Below, in pieces: positions 32,472-40,313 of a stretch of DNA of 64,000 nucleotides. The translations under genes were made by a program, and so were the position numbers. The stretch spans positions 310,001 through 374,000 of the forward strand of contig NZ_JAHLQI010000002.1 of the NCBI RefSeq assembly GCF_018918345.1. The letters are read 5' to 3'. The DNA comes from Butyricicoccus intestinisimiae (lineage in GTDB: Bacteria > Bacillota > Clostridia > Oscillospirales > Butyricicoccaceae). The first letter of the stretch is position 1; the number at the start of each line of letters is the position of its first letter. Below the pieces are notes generated by a model. The model saw nothing but the letters and a program-made list of their open reading frames with translations. It ran no database searches and was not told the DNA's origin.

Positions 32472-32670
32472 CGGTTCTCTCCTTCTCCGCCGGACCGGTA
32501 TAGGCGAGCAGCGCTGCAATGTCGCGGCTCAGCGCGTCATCGACAGTTGTGCGTGCCGCCGCATCTTCCGGCTTTTTTCGTTTCCAACGCGGCAATTTTG
32601 CGCCGCGCGCTGCCCATACGCCGCACACAAAGCACAGCAAACTGCACAGGCAGCAAACAATATACTCCAT
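32458..32670 (-). CDS. Phage cassette: small membrane protein
   Basis: 70 residues with one N-terminal membrane helix (MEYIVCCLCSLLCFVCGVWA), a basic stretch (RWKRKKPED), and an acidic tail. It lies between the large terminase and portal, not a usual place for a holin. GGAGGAATCCCG precedes the ATG. Role unknown. Confidence 0.7.
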   Translation of the reverse strand: MEYIVCCLCSLLCFVCGVWAARGAKLPRWKRKKPEDAAARTTVDDALSRDIAALLAYTGPAEKERTDADS

Positions 32671-32682
32671 CGGGATTCCTCC

Positions 32683-33987
32683 TCATCTTTGGTAGGATAA
32701 AAATGCACCAACTTCTTTGTCGTATGCATCCGGATTCCACGGCGTGCCCTCCGGCCGAATGGTTCCGGCAAAATACCGCAGCGCGTCCGGCGCATGCGTC
32801 AGCTCGTGCGGTGTATTGGCTGTGTCATTGGGGTTCTTGGCATCTGCCGCGAGCATCGGCAGCGTGCGAATCAGATTTTTGCACGCCGGACTGATTTTGA
32901 GCCGCGCAGTTCGAATGCCCTGCTCGTCAAAATACGGATGCAGATACTCTTTTACGGCGTACCAGCCCGGAATCCGTTCTCCCATCGCCTTGTCAAAAAA
33001 CAAGCCATGCTCGGCAAAAATATCCACCGCAGACCGTCCGGTTTCCTGCCTGCGGTTGAATAAATCCGGCGGCGCCAGCCGCTGAAAGATGGTTTCTTCG
33101 CCGGTTTCCGCCTGACAAATTGCCTCAGCCGCTTCGGAAATAATCAATCCGGATTGATACACCTCTCGGTACACCCAAGCCGTGCCGTCCGGCGCCAGCG
33201 CAATCCACAGCGCCGCAAGCATATCCAAGCCGTAATCAATCGCCAGATACCGCCGCCACCAGTCCGGCATATCCGGCGGACGGCAAATGTGAATGTCCGG
33301 AGAAAATTCTTCAAAATACTGTCCCTCAAACAAGTCCCACCTGCCGTACAGCAGTGCTTTTTTGCTGCGCGCATCGAGCAGCTGCAGGCGCTCCACATAT
33401 TCCGGATCGCTGCGCATCAAAAACGTGTTGTCCTGAACCTTTGCGGGGAGAAACAGCTTTCCGTCCTTTTCTTCGCCCGGCGTCAGCACATCAATATAGC
33501 GGCTTTTGACCCAGCTGTGTCCGACGCCGCCCGGATTGGTCGACGCCTTGACCTGCTTGGGGTACCCGTTGGTGCCGCGAATGCGCGACAGCAAATAGGT
33601 AAACTGAAATTCGGTAAAGTGCGTCAGCTCATCAAATCGAATGACATCGTATTCCGCACTCTGGTATTTTGTCACATCGTTTTCGCTGTCGCAAAATCCG
33701 AATTCAATCAACGATTTGTTGCGAAACGTCCACAAATGATTGCTCTCGCCATATGTTCCCCATTCTTTAGGATACAGTGTCAGCGAAACCTGAATCAGTG
33801 AGCGCTTCAGCTCCGGAAACGTGCGGCGCAGGATGAGCTGGCGCGATGCCGGATATTTCATGGCAAAGAGCAGCGCGTCAATGAGCTGCGCATAGCTTTT
33901 TCCTCCGCCCGCCGCGCCGCCAAACAGCGTTTCCCGCGCCGTCGAGCGAATAAATTCCAGCTGTCTGCGTGTGACGGAAAGCTCCAT
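32683..33987 (-). CDS. Phage cassette: terminase large subunit
   Basis: 434 residues. The packaging ATPase has Walker A GGAAGGGKS near residue 25, Walker B DVIRFDELTHF near 113, and the coupling SxNPGG motif (KASTNPGGVGHSW). The nuclease domain begins at YLAIDYGLDMLAALWIAL, with a first catalytic aspartate. The protein appears complete. It begins at the base after the small-terminase stop. Confidence 0.92.
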   Translation of the reverse strand: MELSVTRRQLEFIRSTARETLFGGAAGGGKSYAQLIDALLFAMKYPASRQLILRRTFPELKRSLIQVSLTLYPKEWGTYGESNHLWTFRNKSLIEFGFCDSENDVTKYQSAEYDVIRFDELTHFTEFQFTYLLSRIRGTNGYPKQVKASTNPGGVGHSWVKSRYIDVLTPGEEKDGKLFLPAKVQDNTFLMRSDPEYVERLQLLDARSKKALLYGRWDLFEGQYFEEFSPDIHICRPPDMPDWWRRYLAIDYGLDMLAALWIALAPDGTAWVYREVYQSGLIISEAAEAICQAETGEETIFQRLAPPDLFNRRQETGRSAVDIFAEHGLFFDKAMGERIPGWYAVKEYLHPYFDEQGIRTARLKISPACKNLIRTLPMLAADAKNPNDTANTPHELTHAPDALRYFAGTIRPEGTPWNPDAYDKEVGAFLSYQR

Positions 33988-34245
33988 TTATTCCACCACC
34001 CGCAGCGTCAGCTCAAATGTTTCCTCCGGCTTTTCCATCTGCTCCGGCGTCAGCAATTGTCCCTTGCCGACAGCCCGTTCCAGAATTTCTTTTGCAACAC
34101 CTGCGCGCGCCGTACCGCTGAGCGTTTCATCCTCCAGCATACTGCACAGGCATTGCGCCGCCTCCGGAGAGTGTTCACACAGAATCTCACGCACCTGATC
34201 GCTGTGTGTCTTTTTTCGTCTGCGGCGACTGGTGCTCTGCGCCAT
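33988..34245 (-). CDS. Phage cassette: small terminase-like protein
   Basis: 85 residues; basic N-terminus (TSRRRRKKTHSDQ) then a helical body. Short for a small terminase, but its place just before the large subunit and its DNA-binding character fit. AAAGGAGG precedes the ATG at 34245 by seven bases. It is the first gene of the cassette; the promoter, somewhere in 34246-34330, is not clear (TATTAT at 34301-34296 on the minus strand with a weak -35). Confidence 0.65.
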   Translation of the reverse strand: MAQSTSRRRRKKTHSDQVREILCEHSPEAAQCLCSMLEDETLSGTARAGVAKEILERAVGKGQLLTPEQMEKPEETFELTLRVVE

Positions 34246-34409
34246 AGGCATTCCTCCTTTGTTTTGGTTTTGTTGCAGTTCACGAGCTATATAATACAAT
34301 CCGTGCCGCTGTTGTACACATCAATTTCTTGCAAGCCTGTGGATAACTGAACAAAATCGCGGGCTTTTTGTCGCTTTTTCAAAAAAAATCAAAAAATTTT
34401 CTTTTTCTG

Positions 34410-34438
34410 TTGACAAACGCAGGAAGTAGTTGTATATT
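34410..34438 (+). promoter_or_regulatory. Promoter of the GntR/ABC operon
   Basis: TTGACA (34410-34415), 17-base spacer, TATATT (34433-34438). Confidence 0.88.
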
Positions 34439-34459
34439 TGTATTAACGAATTAGTACAA
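34438..34459 (+). promoter_or_regulatory. Likely operator of the YtrA-type repressor
   Basis: TTGTATTAA, four bases, TTAGTACAA: an inverted repeat (8 of 9) spanning the transcription start. YtrA-type GntR regulators bind such TGTAnTA palindromes at their own promoters, so autorepression is expected. Confidence 0.7.
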
Positions 34460-34488
34460 TAATTCAATTCTCATAAAGGAGGCATCTT

Positions 34489-34860
34489 ATGCAGTGGAAG
34501 TTATCCGATGACCGCCCGATCTACGTACAGCTGATGGAAACGATCACGGCGGCAATCGCCTCTGGCACACTGGCTGCCGGCAGCCGCCTTCCCTCGGTGC
34601 GGGAGATGGCGGCACAAGCCGGCGTCAATCCCAATACCATGCAGCGCGCTTTGGCAGAGCTGGAACGGGATGGGCTGCTGTATTCGCAGCGAACCGCCGG
34701 CCGCTTTGTCACCGATCAGAGCGACCGCATCACGCAAAAACGAAAGGAACTGGCTATGCAACAGATTCGTATTTTCCTGTCGTCCATGAAAGAAATGGGC
34801 TACACGTCCGAACAGACACTGAACCTCATCCAGCAAGCCGTAAAGGAGGAACATTCATGA
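34489..34860 (+). CDS. GntR-family (YtrA type) transcriptional repressor
   Basis: 123 residues: winged helix-turn-helix (IYVQLMETITAAIASGTLAAG then LPSVREMAAQAGVNPNTMQRAL) and the short C-terminal helical domain of the YtrA subfamily (KRKELAMQQIRIFLSSMKEMGYTSEQ). Such regulators control the ABC transporter encoded beside them, often responding to cell-envelope stress or antibiotics. AAAGGAGG precedes the ATG; the stop overlaps the ABC gene by four bases (ATGA). Confidence 0.93.
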   Translation: MQWKLSDDRPIYVQLMETITAAIASGTLAAGSRLPSVREMAAQAGVNPNTMQRALAELERDGLLYSQRTAGRFVTDQSDRITQKRKELAMQQIRIFLSSMKEMGYTSEQTLNLIQQAVKEEHS

Positions 34861-35558
34861 GTGAACCCATCTTACAATGCACCGGACTGTGCAAGAATTA
34901 CGGTCAAAAGACCGCTTTAGACAACGTAACATTTTCTCTGCAGCGCGGCCGCATCATCGGCCTGCTCGGCCCGAACGGCAGCGGCAAATCCACGCTGATG
35001 AAGCTGGCAAACGGACTGCTCACGCCGTCATCCGGAGAAATTCGCATTGCGGGCAATGTGCCAGGCATCGAAACACATGCCATTGTCTCCTATTTGCCGG
35101 AGCGCACCTATTTCAGCGATTGGATGACAGCGGACGATCTGCTCAACTTCTTTCAAGATTTTTATTCCGATTTTAACATCAACAAAGCCGCAGACATGCT
35201 GACCCATCTCGGCATCCAGCCGCGCGACACGCTCAAGACCATGTCCAAGGGCACAAAAGAAAAGATTCAGCTCGTTGTTGTCATGAGCCGCGAAGCCGAT
35301 TTGTATTTGCTGGACGAGCCGATTGGCGGCGTCGATCCGGCGGCGCGCGATTACATTCTCAATACCATTCTGACCAATTACAACGAAAACAGCACCGTGC
35401 TGATTTCTACCCACTTAATTTCCGACATCGAAAAGGTTCTCGACGAAGTTCTGTTTCTCAACAAGGGACAGTTGGTTCTGCAAAAGACCGTTGATGACAT
35501 TCGGGCAGAATACGGCAAATCCGTCGATGCACTGTTTCGGGAGGTGTTCGCATGTTAA
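34857..35558 (+). CDS. ABC transporter ATP-binding protein
   Basis: 233 residues with Walker A GPNGSGKST, the signature MSKGTKEKI (a divergent LSGGQ), Walker B LYLLDEPIGGVDP, and the switch histidine in ISTHLISD. The signature MSKG is typical of export ABC proteins of the YtrB/bacitracin-type group. It partners the membrane protein that follows, overlapping its start by seven bases. Substrate unknown. Confidence 0.92.
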   Translation: MSEPILQCTGLCKNYGQKTALDNVTFSLQRGRIIGLLGPNGSGKSTLMKLANGLLTPSSGEIRIAGNVPGIETHAIVSYLPERTYFSDWMTADDLLNFFQDFYSDFNINKAADMLTHLGIQPRDTLKTMSKGTKEKIQLVVVMSREADLYLLDEPIGGVDPAARDYILNTILTNYNENSTVLISTHLISDIEKVLDEVLFLNKGQLVLQKTVDDIRAEYGKSVDALFREVFAC

Positions 35559-36394
35559 GCAAACTCATGTATCATGAATTTAAGGCGACGCGCCGGGTTT
35601 TCTTTCCGGCTTACGGCATCATGCTCGCCCTCGCTGTTATCAGCTCCGTATTTATGATTTTATCCAACAACCTGCAGCGTCTGGCAGTTCCGCTGGCGCT
35701 CCTCTTGCTCGCCTATGTCCTGTCTCTGTTTGCCGTCGGCGTTTTGTCGTTCGTCTACATGATTGTTCGGTTTTACAAAAATCTGCTCGGAGACGAAGGC
35801 TATCTGATGTTTACGCTTCCGGCGACACCGGCACAGCTTGTTTGGTCGAAATGCCTTGTCTCTACCATCTGGATGGTTGTTTCTAGCATTTTGTGCATCG
35901 TCACGCTCGGCATCTTACTCATTCCGCTGATGCTCGGAACAATTTCCACCGCTGATGCCAGCTTCTGGCAGACCATCCACTTGGGATTTCAGTACATCGC
36001 GCAGACCTGCGGCATTCATGCGATTACTTTCCCCATCCTGTTCGTCATTCTTGGCATTGTGTATATCGCCAACAGCTGTATGCACATTTACGCCTGCTTG
36101 TCCATCGGCGGACTGTTCAACAAGCATCGCCTCGGCGCAGCAATCGGCGCTTATATTGCATTCGCCATTGTATGGAATATCATTTCCTCCCTGCTGCTGT
36201 ATTGGGGTGGAAACCTTGCAAATATGCTGCATCTGGATGCCGCGGCCTTCTATGACCCGATGCAGACTATCCTCAACGGCATGGGCGGCGCGTATCTGTT
36301 CCTGATTGGCTGGATCATCGTCACCATACTTTGCCTGCTTGTGAATTTCCTCATCACCAATTATATTCTCAAGCGTCATCTCAATTTACAGTAA
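35552..36394 (+). CDS. ABC transporter permease
   Basis: 280 residues with six membrane helices (about 20-45, 50-80, 105-135, 150-185, 195-225, 245-275). No named domain is clear, as is usual of YtrC-type permeases. GGGAGG lies before the ATG inside the ATPase gene. It completes a three-gene operon. Confidence 0.85.
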   Translation: MLSKLMYHEFKATRRVFFPAYGIMLALAVISSVFMILSNNLQRLAVPLALLLLAYVLSLFAVGVLSFVYMIVRFYKNLLGDEGYLMFTLPATPAQLVWSKCLVSTIWMVVSSILCIVTLGILLIPLMLGTISTADASFWQTIHLGFQYIAQTCGIHAITFPILFVILGIVYIANSCMHIYACLSIGGLFNKHRLGAAIGAYIAFAIVWNIISSLLLYWGGNLANMLHLDAAAFYDPMQTILNGMGGAYLFLIGWIIVTILCLLVNFLITNYILKRHLNLQ

Positions 36395-36418
36395 TCCAAC
36401 ATCCTTCTATCCTTGCGG

Positions 36419-36457
36419 CAGCCTGACCATCTCCTTTGATTGTCAGGCTGTCGTTTT
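36419..36457 (+). terminator. Terminator of the GntR/ABC operon
   Basis: CAGCCTGAC pairs perfectly with GTCAGGCTG; TTTT follows. Confidence 0.85.
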
Positions 36458-36523
36458 CTCTGTACAAATCCACCCCAAGTATGGTAGAATAGATTGTACA
36501 AAGTGACAAGGGAGGGAACGGCT

Positions 36524-37432
36524 ATGCGATGCCCCTATTGCGGTGTCAATTATACAGACGGAGAGCGCCAGTGCCCGATTTGCGGCAAACGTGCCCCGCT
36601 CAATGCCCCAAAGAAAAAGAAAACGATTGATTTCGGCATTTCTCGCGAATCCAAGGAAGCGAACTATACAGCCAAATCCACTGAACGAAAGCAAACCTAT
36701 CGAGATTCGTCCGATGCGTTTCAGGACATCCCCAAACGCGAACAGAAAGAGAAACCGGATGCAGAGTCCGCTTGGCAGCGTGCCGCCCGCGGCGAACATT
36801 CCCACGGCAATCCGCTCGAACCCAAGAAGAAAAACGGCTGCGGCATAGGCTGCCTGATTGCTGTGATTGTTTTTATTGTCATCAGCATACTCGGTTCGCT
36901 TTCTTTCGATTTTGCATCCAACACACAGGAGGAGCTGGAAAATGTGATTGATTCTGTACTTGAGGAAACCGACGGTTCGCACACGGATGACACGTATCAG
37001 GCGGTAGACATGCCGTCCATCCTGAACGGCATCTGGAAAAACAGCGATGCCTCGCTTTCGCTCACCATTGACAACGGTGTGGTTGCATGGAAAAATGCAG
37101 ACGGCAGCTTTACAACGGATTCCCCAACGCTGTATCAACTCCATTTGACGGAAGACAATATTTTGGATTATCTTTCGGAGGATTTGCAGGAAAAGTACCC
37201 GCTCAGTCAATATACCTATTACGATTTGACCTGTTGGGGAACTGACGATTCCGACGATGACGATGAGCATTATATCGAAATGATTCTGTTTGTGCCTCAA
37301 GATGCCGCGCAGCTGTATTCGTTCGACTACTACGACTGCGATACATACAAGACCAACACGATGACCAAAGGCGGCGTTCGCTCCAAGCAGGTCGGCGATC
37401 CGTCCGCTGTTCCGGCGGAGCAATCCACATAA
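36524..37432 (+). CDS. Zinc-ribbon membrane protein with extracellular domain
   Basis: 302 residues. The N-terminus is a zinc ribbon (CPYCGVNYTDGERQCPICGK, two CxxC pairs), then a charged linker, one membrane helix (GCLIAVIVFIVISILGSLSF, about 107-126), and an acidic external domain of some 170 residues. The topology (cytoplasmic zinc ribbon, external sensor) is common in Firmicutes proteins of unknown role. GGGAGGG precedes the ATG at 36524. Single gene with its own terminator. Confidence 0.85.
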   Translation: MRCPYCGVNYTDGERQCPICGKRAPLNAPKKKKTIDFGISRESKEANYTAKSTERKQTYRDSSDAFQDIPKREQKEKPDAESAWQRAARGEHSHGNPLEPKKKNGCGIGCLIAVIVFIVISILGSLSFDFASNTQEELENVIDSVLEETDGSHTDDTYQAVDMPSILNGIWKNSDASLSLTIDNGVVAWKNADGSFTTDSPTLYQLHLTEDNILDYLSEDLQEKYPLSQYTYYDLTCWGTDDSDDDDEHYIEMILFVPQDAAQLYSFDYYDCDTYKTNTMTKGGVRSKQVGDPSAVPAEQST

Positions 37433-37437
37433 CCGCA

Positions 37438-37484
37438 TAAAAAAATCGCCCGTACTTCACACGAAGTACGAGCGATTTTTTGTT
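37438..37484 (+). terminator. Terminator after the zinc-ribbon gene
   Basis: AAAAAATCGC..GTACTT pairs with GAAGTAC..GCGATTTTTT (CC/GA internal loop). It could act in both directions. Confidence 0.88.
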
Positions 37485-37500
37485 GATACGCACACCTGTC

Positions 37501-38315
37501 GCACAATCCAAACTCGTCTCTCCCTCCGGGAGAGATGTCGCGCAGCGATAGAGAGGGCTGGGCTCCTTCTTTGAGGGAGCTGGATTTGCCGCAGGCAAAG
37601 ACTGAGGGAGTTTTGTCAGATTGACAAGATACGCATAAGATTTGCCCTGAGCAGACTTGTTTGCGTGCTTCCCCTCTCAGTCATTTGCTTTGCAAATGCC
37701 AGCTCTCCCAAGGGGAGAGCCAAGAAGCCGGTGCAGACTTTTTTGCTCTTACGCACAATCCAAACTCGTCTCTCTCTCCGGGAGCGATGTCGCGCAGCGA
37801 CAGAGAGGGCTGGGCTCCTTCTTTGAGGGAGCTGGATTTGCCGCAGGCAAAGACTGAGGGAGTTTTGTCAGATTGACAAGATACGCATAAGATTTGCCCT
37901 GAACAGACTTGTTTGCGTGCTTCCCCTCTCAGTCATTTGCTTTGCAAATGCCAGCTCTCCCAAGGGGAGAGCCAAGAAGCCGGTGCAGACTTTTTTGTTC
38001 TTACGCACAATCCAAACTCGTCTCTCCCTCTGGGAGAGATGTCGCGCAGCGACAGAGAGGGCTGGGCTCCTTCTTTGAGGGAGCTGGATTTGCCGCAGGC
38101 AAAGACTGAGGGAGTTTTGTCAGATTGACAAGATACGCATAAGATTTGCCCTGAGCAGACTTGTTTGCGTGCTTCCCCTCTCAGTCATTTGCTTTGCAAA
38201 TGCCAGCTCTCCCAAGGGGAGAGCCAAGAAGCCGGTGCAGACTTTTTGCTCTTACGCACAATCCAAACTTGTCTCTCCCTCCGGGAGCGATGTCGCGCAG
38301 CGACAGAGAGGGCTG
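37501..38315. repeat. Tandem repeat, 252-bp period, about 3.3 copies
   Basis: Copies start (GCACAATCC) at 37501, 37753, 38005 and 38256; the last stops after 60 bases. Identity between copies is above 95 percent by eye. Each copy contains several palindromes: CATTTGCTTTGCAAATG, CTCTCCCAAGGGGAGAG, CTCCTTCTTTGAGGGAG and CTCCCTCCGGGAG. Open frames inside it (66-71 residues, repeated) are a result of the repeat, without ribosome-binding sites. The palindromic sections resemble the dispersed repeats of gut Clostridia. No transposase is present. Confidence 0.92.
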
Positions 38316-38386
38316 ATGCTAGTTATATTCTTTCTCCGGTTTGCCCTGATACGAATTGGTTAGCTTTTGCCTCCCGCGCAGCCTCC

Positions 38387-39178
38387 TTATTTTCCCGGCA
38401 CATATTCCTCTTCTATTCTCTGCACGCCGCGGCATTTTCCCGTGCTCTCGTCAATGTCGAACACGGCGCCCTGCAGCACGCAGACGCCCTCCGCCGGTTC
38501 AAATCGGCTGGTGAGGTCGCCGCGGAACATGGCAATAGACTGCTCTTTCCGCACACCGAGCACCGACCATTTTGGGCCGGTCATGCCGAGATCCGTGATA
38601 TAGCCGGTTCCCTCCGGATTGACGCGCGCATCCGCCGTCGGCACATGCGTATGCGTGCCATAGACAGCGGAAACGCGTCCGTCCAGATAAAATCCCATCG
38701 CCAGCTTTTCCGACGTCGCAGATGCATGTATCTCACACACAGCAACATCATAGCGTCCTTCCTGCTCGCGCAAAATCCGGTCTGCGCGCAAAAACGGGTT
38801 GTCCGGACCATACTGCATATCACAGCGTCCAATCAGCTCAAACACCAGCACCCGCCAGCCGCTGCTGCTCTCGTAAATGCCAAAGCCCTCACCGGGGGAC
38901 TGCGGCGCAAGATTGGCGGGACGGATGATATACCGGTTATCCTCCAAATAGGTGACGATGTTCTGTTTGCGGTACGTGTGATTGCCCAATGTGATAACGT
39001 CTGCACCGGCATCAAAAATCGCATCCGCCTGCTTGGGCGTAATGCCGACACCGCTGGCATTTTCTCCGTTGACAATCGTAAAGTCCGCGCCGACTTGTTT
39101 TTTGACGCGGCGCAGCACATGCTCTACGGTTTGCAGCCCCGGCTGAGATACCACATCTCCTACCGTCAGTATTTTCAT
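38387..39178 (-). CDS. ymdB: YmdB-family metallophosphoesterase (2',3'-cyclic nucleotide phosphodiesterase)
   Basis: 263 residues, the family's usual length. Di-metal site motifs: GDVVSQPG, NGENASGVG, GNHTYRK, and GTHTHVPTADARVNPEGTGY with ITDLGMTGP. In Bacillus this enzyme affects biofilm and motility decisions. GGGAGAGAATT precedes the ATG. It lies upstream of the 252-bp repeat and downstream of prs, on the same strand; a gap of 66 bases makes an operon with prs possible. Confidence 0.92.
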   Translation of the reverse strand: MKILTVGDVVSQPGLQTVEHVLRRVKKQVGADFTIVNGENASGVGITPKQADAIFDAGADVITLGNHTYRKQNIVTYLEDNRYIIRPANLAPQSPGEGFGIYESSSGWRVLVFELIGRCDMQYGPDNPFLRADRILREQEGRYDVAVCEIHASATSEKLAMGFYLDGRVSAVYGTHTHVPTADARVNPEGTGYITDLGMTGPKWSVLGVRKEQSIAMFRGDLTSRFEPAEGVCVLQGAVFDIDESTGKCRGVQRIEEEYVPGK

Positions 39179-39244
39179 AATTCTCTCCCTCTAAACAAAA
39201 GAGCGGCACAGAATTTCTCTATGCCGCCCATTTTTAATTCCTAC

Positions 39245-40204
39245 TTAGTCAAACAGCGGGGAAACAGAAGATTCCTCGTAGATGCGTGCGATTGCCTCGG
39301 TAAATACCGGAGCAACCTGTAGCAGCTCAATCTTATCGCTGCGCTTTTCTGCCGGCAGCGGAATGGTGTCGAGCAGGGTCAGCTTCTTGATCGGGCTCTC
39401 CTCCAGACGCTGGATAGCCGGACCGGACAGAACGCCGTGCGATGCACAAGCATATACTTCCTTTGCGCCGCCAATTTTAATCAGCGCCTCAGCTGCGTGG
39501 CACAGCGTGCCGGCGGTGTCAATCAGGTCATCACTCAGGATGCAGGTCTTGCCCTTTACATCACCGATGATGTTCATAACCTCGGATACGTTCGCACGCG
39601 GACGACGCTTGTCGATAATCGCCAGACGATAATCCAGCTTCTCGCAGAACTTGCGGCAGCGGGTTACGGAGCCGAGATCCGGAGAGATAATCATCACGTC
39701 ATCACGGCCGCGGCCAAACTTGCCGGCAATGTACGGAATCAGGACGGAAGCGCCCATCAGGTTGTCCACCGGGATATCAAAGAAGCCCTGCAGCTGCTGT
39801 GCGTGCAGATCCATGGTCAGCACGCGGTCTGCGCCAGCGGCAGTGATGATGTCAGCGACCAGCTTTGCAGAGATCGGATCACGAGCCTTGGACTTTCTGT
39901 CCTGACGTGCATAGCCGAAATACGGGATAACGGCGGTAATACGGCCTGCGGACGCACGCTTGCATGCATCAATCATAACGAGCAGTTCCATCAGATTGTC
40001 ATTGACCGGGTTGCAGGTAGACTGGATGAGGAATACATCCGAACCGCGAACCGTCTCCGAGATGGAAACAGAAACCTCGCCGTCTGCGAAGTGACCGACG
40101 GTACACTTTGCCAGCGGCAGTCCCAGTGCAGATGCAATCTGCATAGCCAGTGCGGGATGCGAATTGCCCGCAAGAATCTTAATGTTTTTTCCGTGAGATA
40201 TCAT
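39245..40204 (-). CDS. prs: Ribose-phosphate pyrophosphokinase
   Basis: Makes PRPP for nucleotide, His and Trp synthesis. 319 residues; signature motifs FADGEVSVSISETVRGSDVFLIQ, the ATP loop YARQDRKSKARDPIS, the catalytic-metal segment VLTMDLHAQQLQGFF, and the PRPP loop CILSDDLIDTAGTL. The last normally reads VDDMIDT. Order glmU-prs is as in Bacillus. A hairpin lies in the leader (40237-40260). Confidence 0.95.
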   Translation of the reverse strand: MISHGKNIKILAGNSHPALAMQIASALGLPLAKCTVGHFADGEVSVSISETVRGSDVFLIQSTCNPVNDNLMELLVMIDACKRASAGRITAVIPYFGYARQDRKSKARDPISAKLVADIITAAGADRVLTMDLHAQQLQGFFDIPVDNLMGASVLIPYIAGKFGRGRDDVMIISPDLGSVTRCRKFCEKLDYRLAIIDKRRPRANVSEVMNIIGDVKGKTCILSDDLIDTAGTLCHAAEALIKIGGAKEVYACASHGVLSGPAIQRLEESPIKKLTLLDTIPLPAEKRSDKIELLQVAPVFTEAIARIYEESSVSPLFD

Positions 40205-40236
40205 GATGGATTATCCTCCTGCATCCTGAAAAATTT

Positions 40237-40260
40237 ACCGAACGCACGTGGCGTTTCGGT
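40237..40260 (-). promoter_or_regulatory. Hairpin before prs (weak terminator or attenuator)
   Basis: Minus strand: ACCGAAACGC pairs with GCGTTCGGT (one bulged base), then AAATTTTTC. It could end part of the glmU transcription. Confidence 0.4.
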
Positions 40261-40313
40261 TCCAGCTTCTGAACTCAATCGAACCAGGTATCTATTGCTC
40301 TATATTTTTATCG

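Noticed and set aside
26435-34330. Attachment-site repeats or integrase around the phage cassette
   Set aside because: I compared the flanks by eye and saw no shared direct repeat of useful length and no tRNA gene.
37501-38315. CRISPR array
   Set aside because: The whole 252-bp unit repeats, with no short direct repeats separated by unique spacers and no cas genes.
37657-38363. Repeated 64-71 residue ORFs
   Set aside because: They repeat exactly with the 252-bp unit and have no ribosome-binding site; an effect of the repeat.
38480-38520. tRNA-like GGTTCAAATC
   Set aside because: It lies inside the ymdB coding sequence and no acceptor or anticodon stem fits around it.
38165-39322. 385-residue plus-strand ORF running from the repeat through ymdB
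   Set aside because: Its first part is repeat sequence, the rest is the antisense of ymdB.
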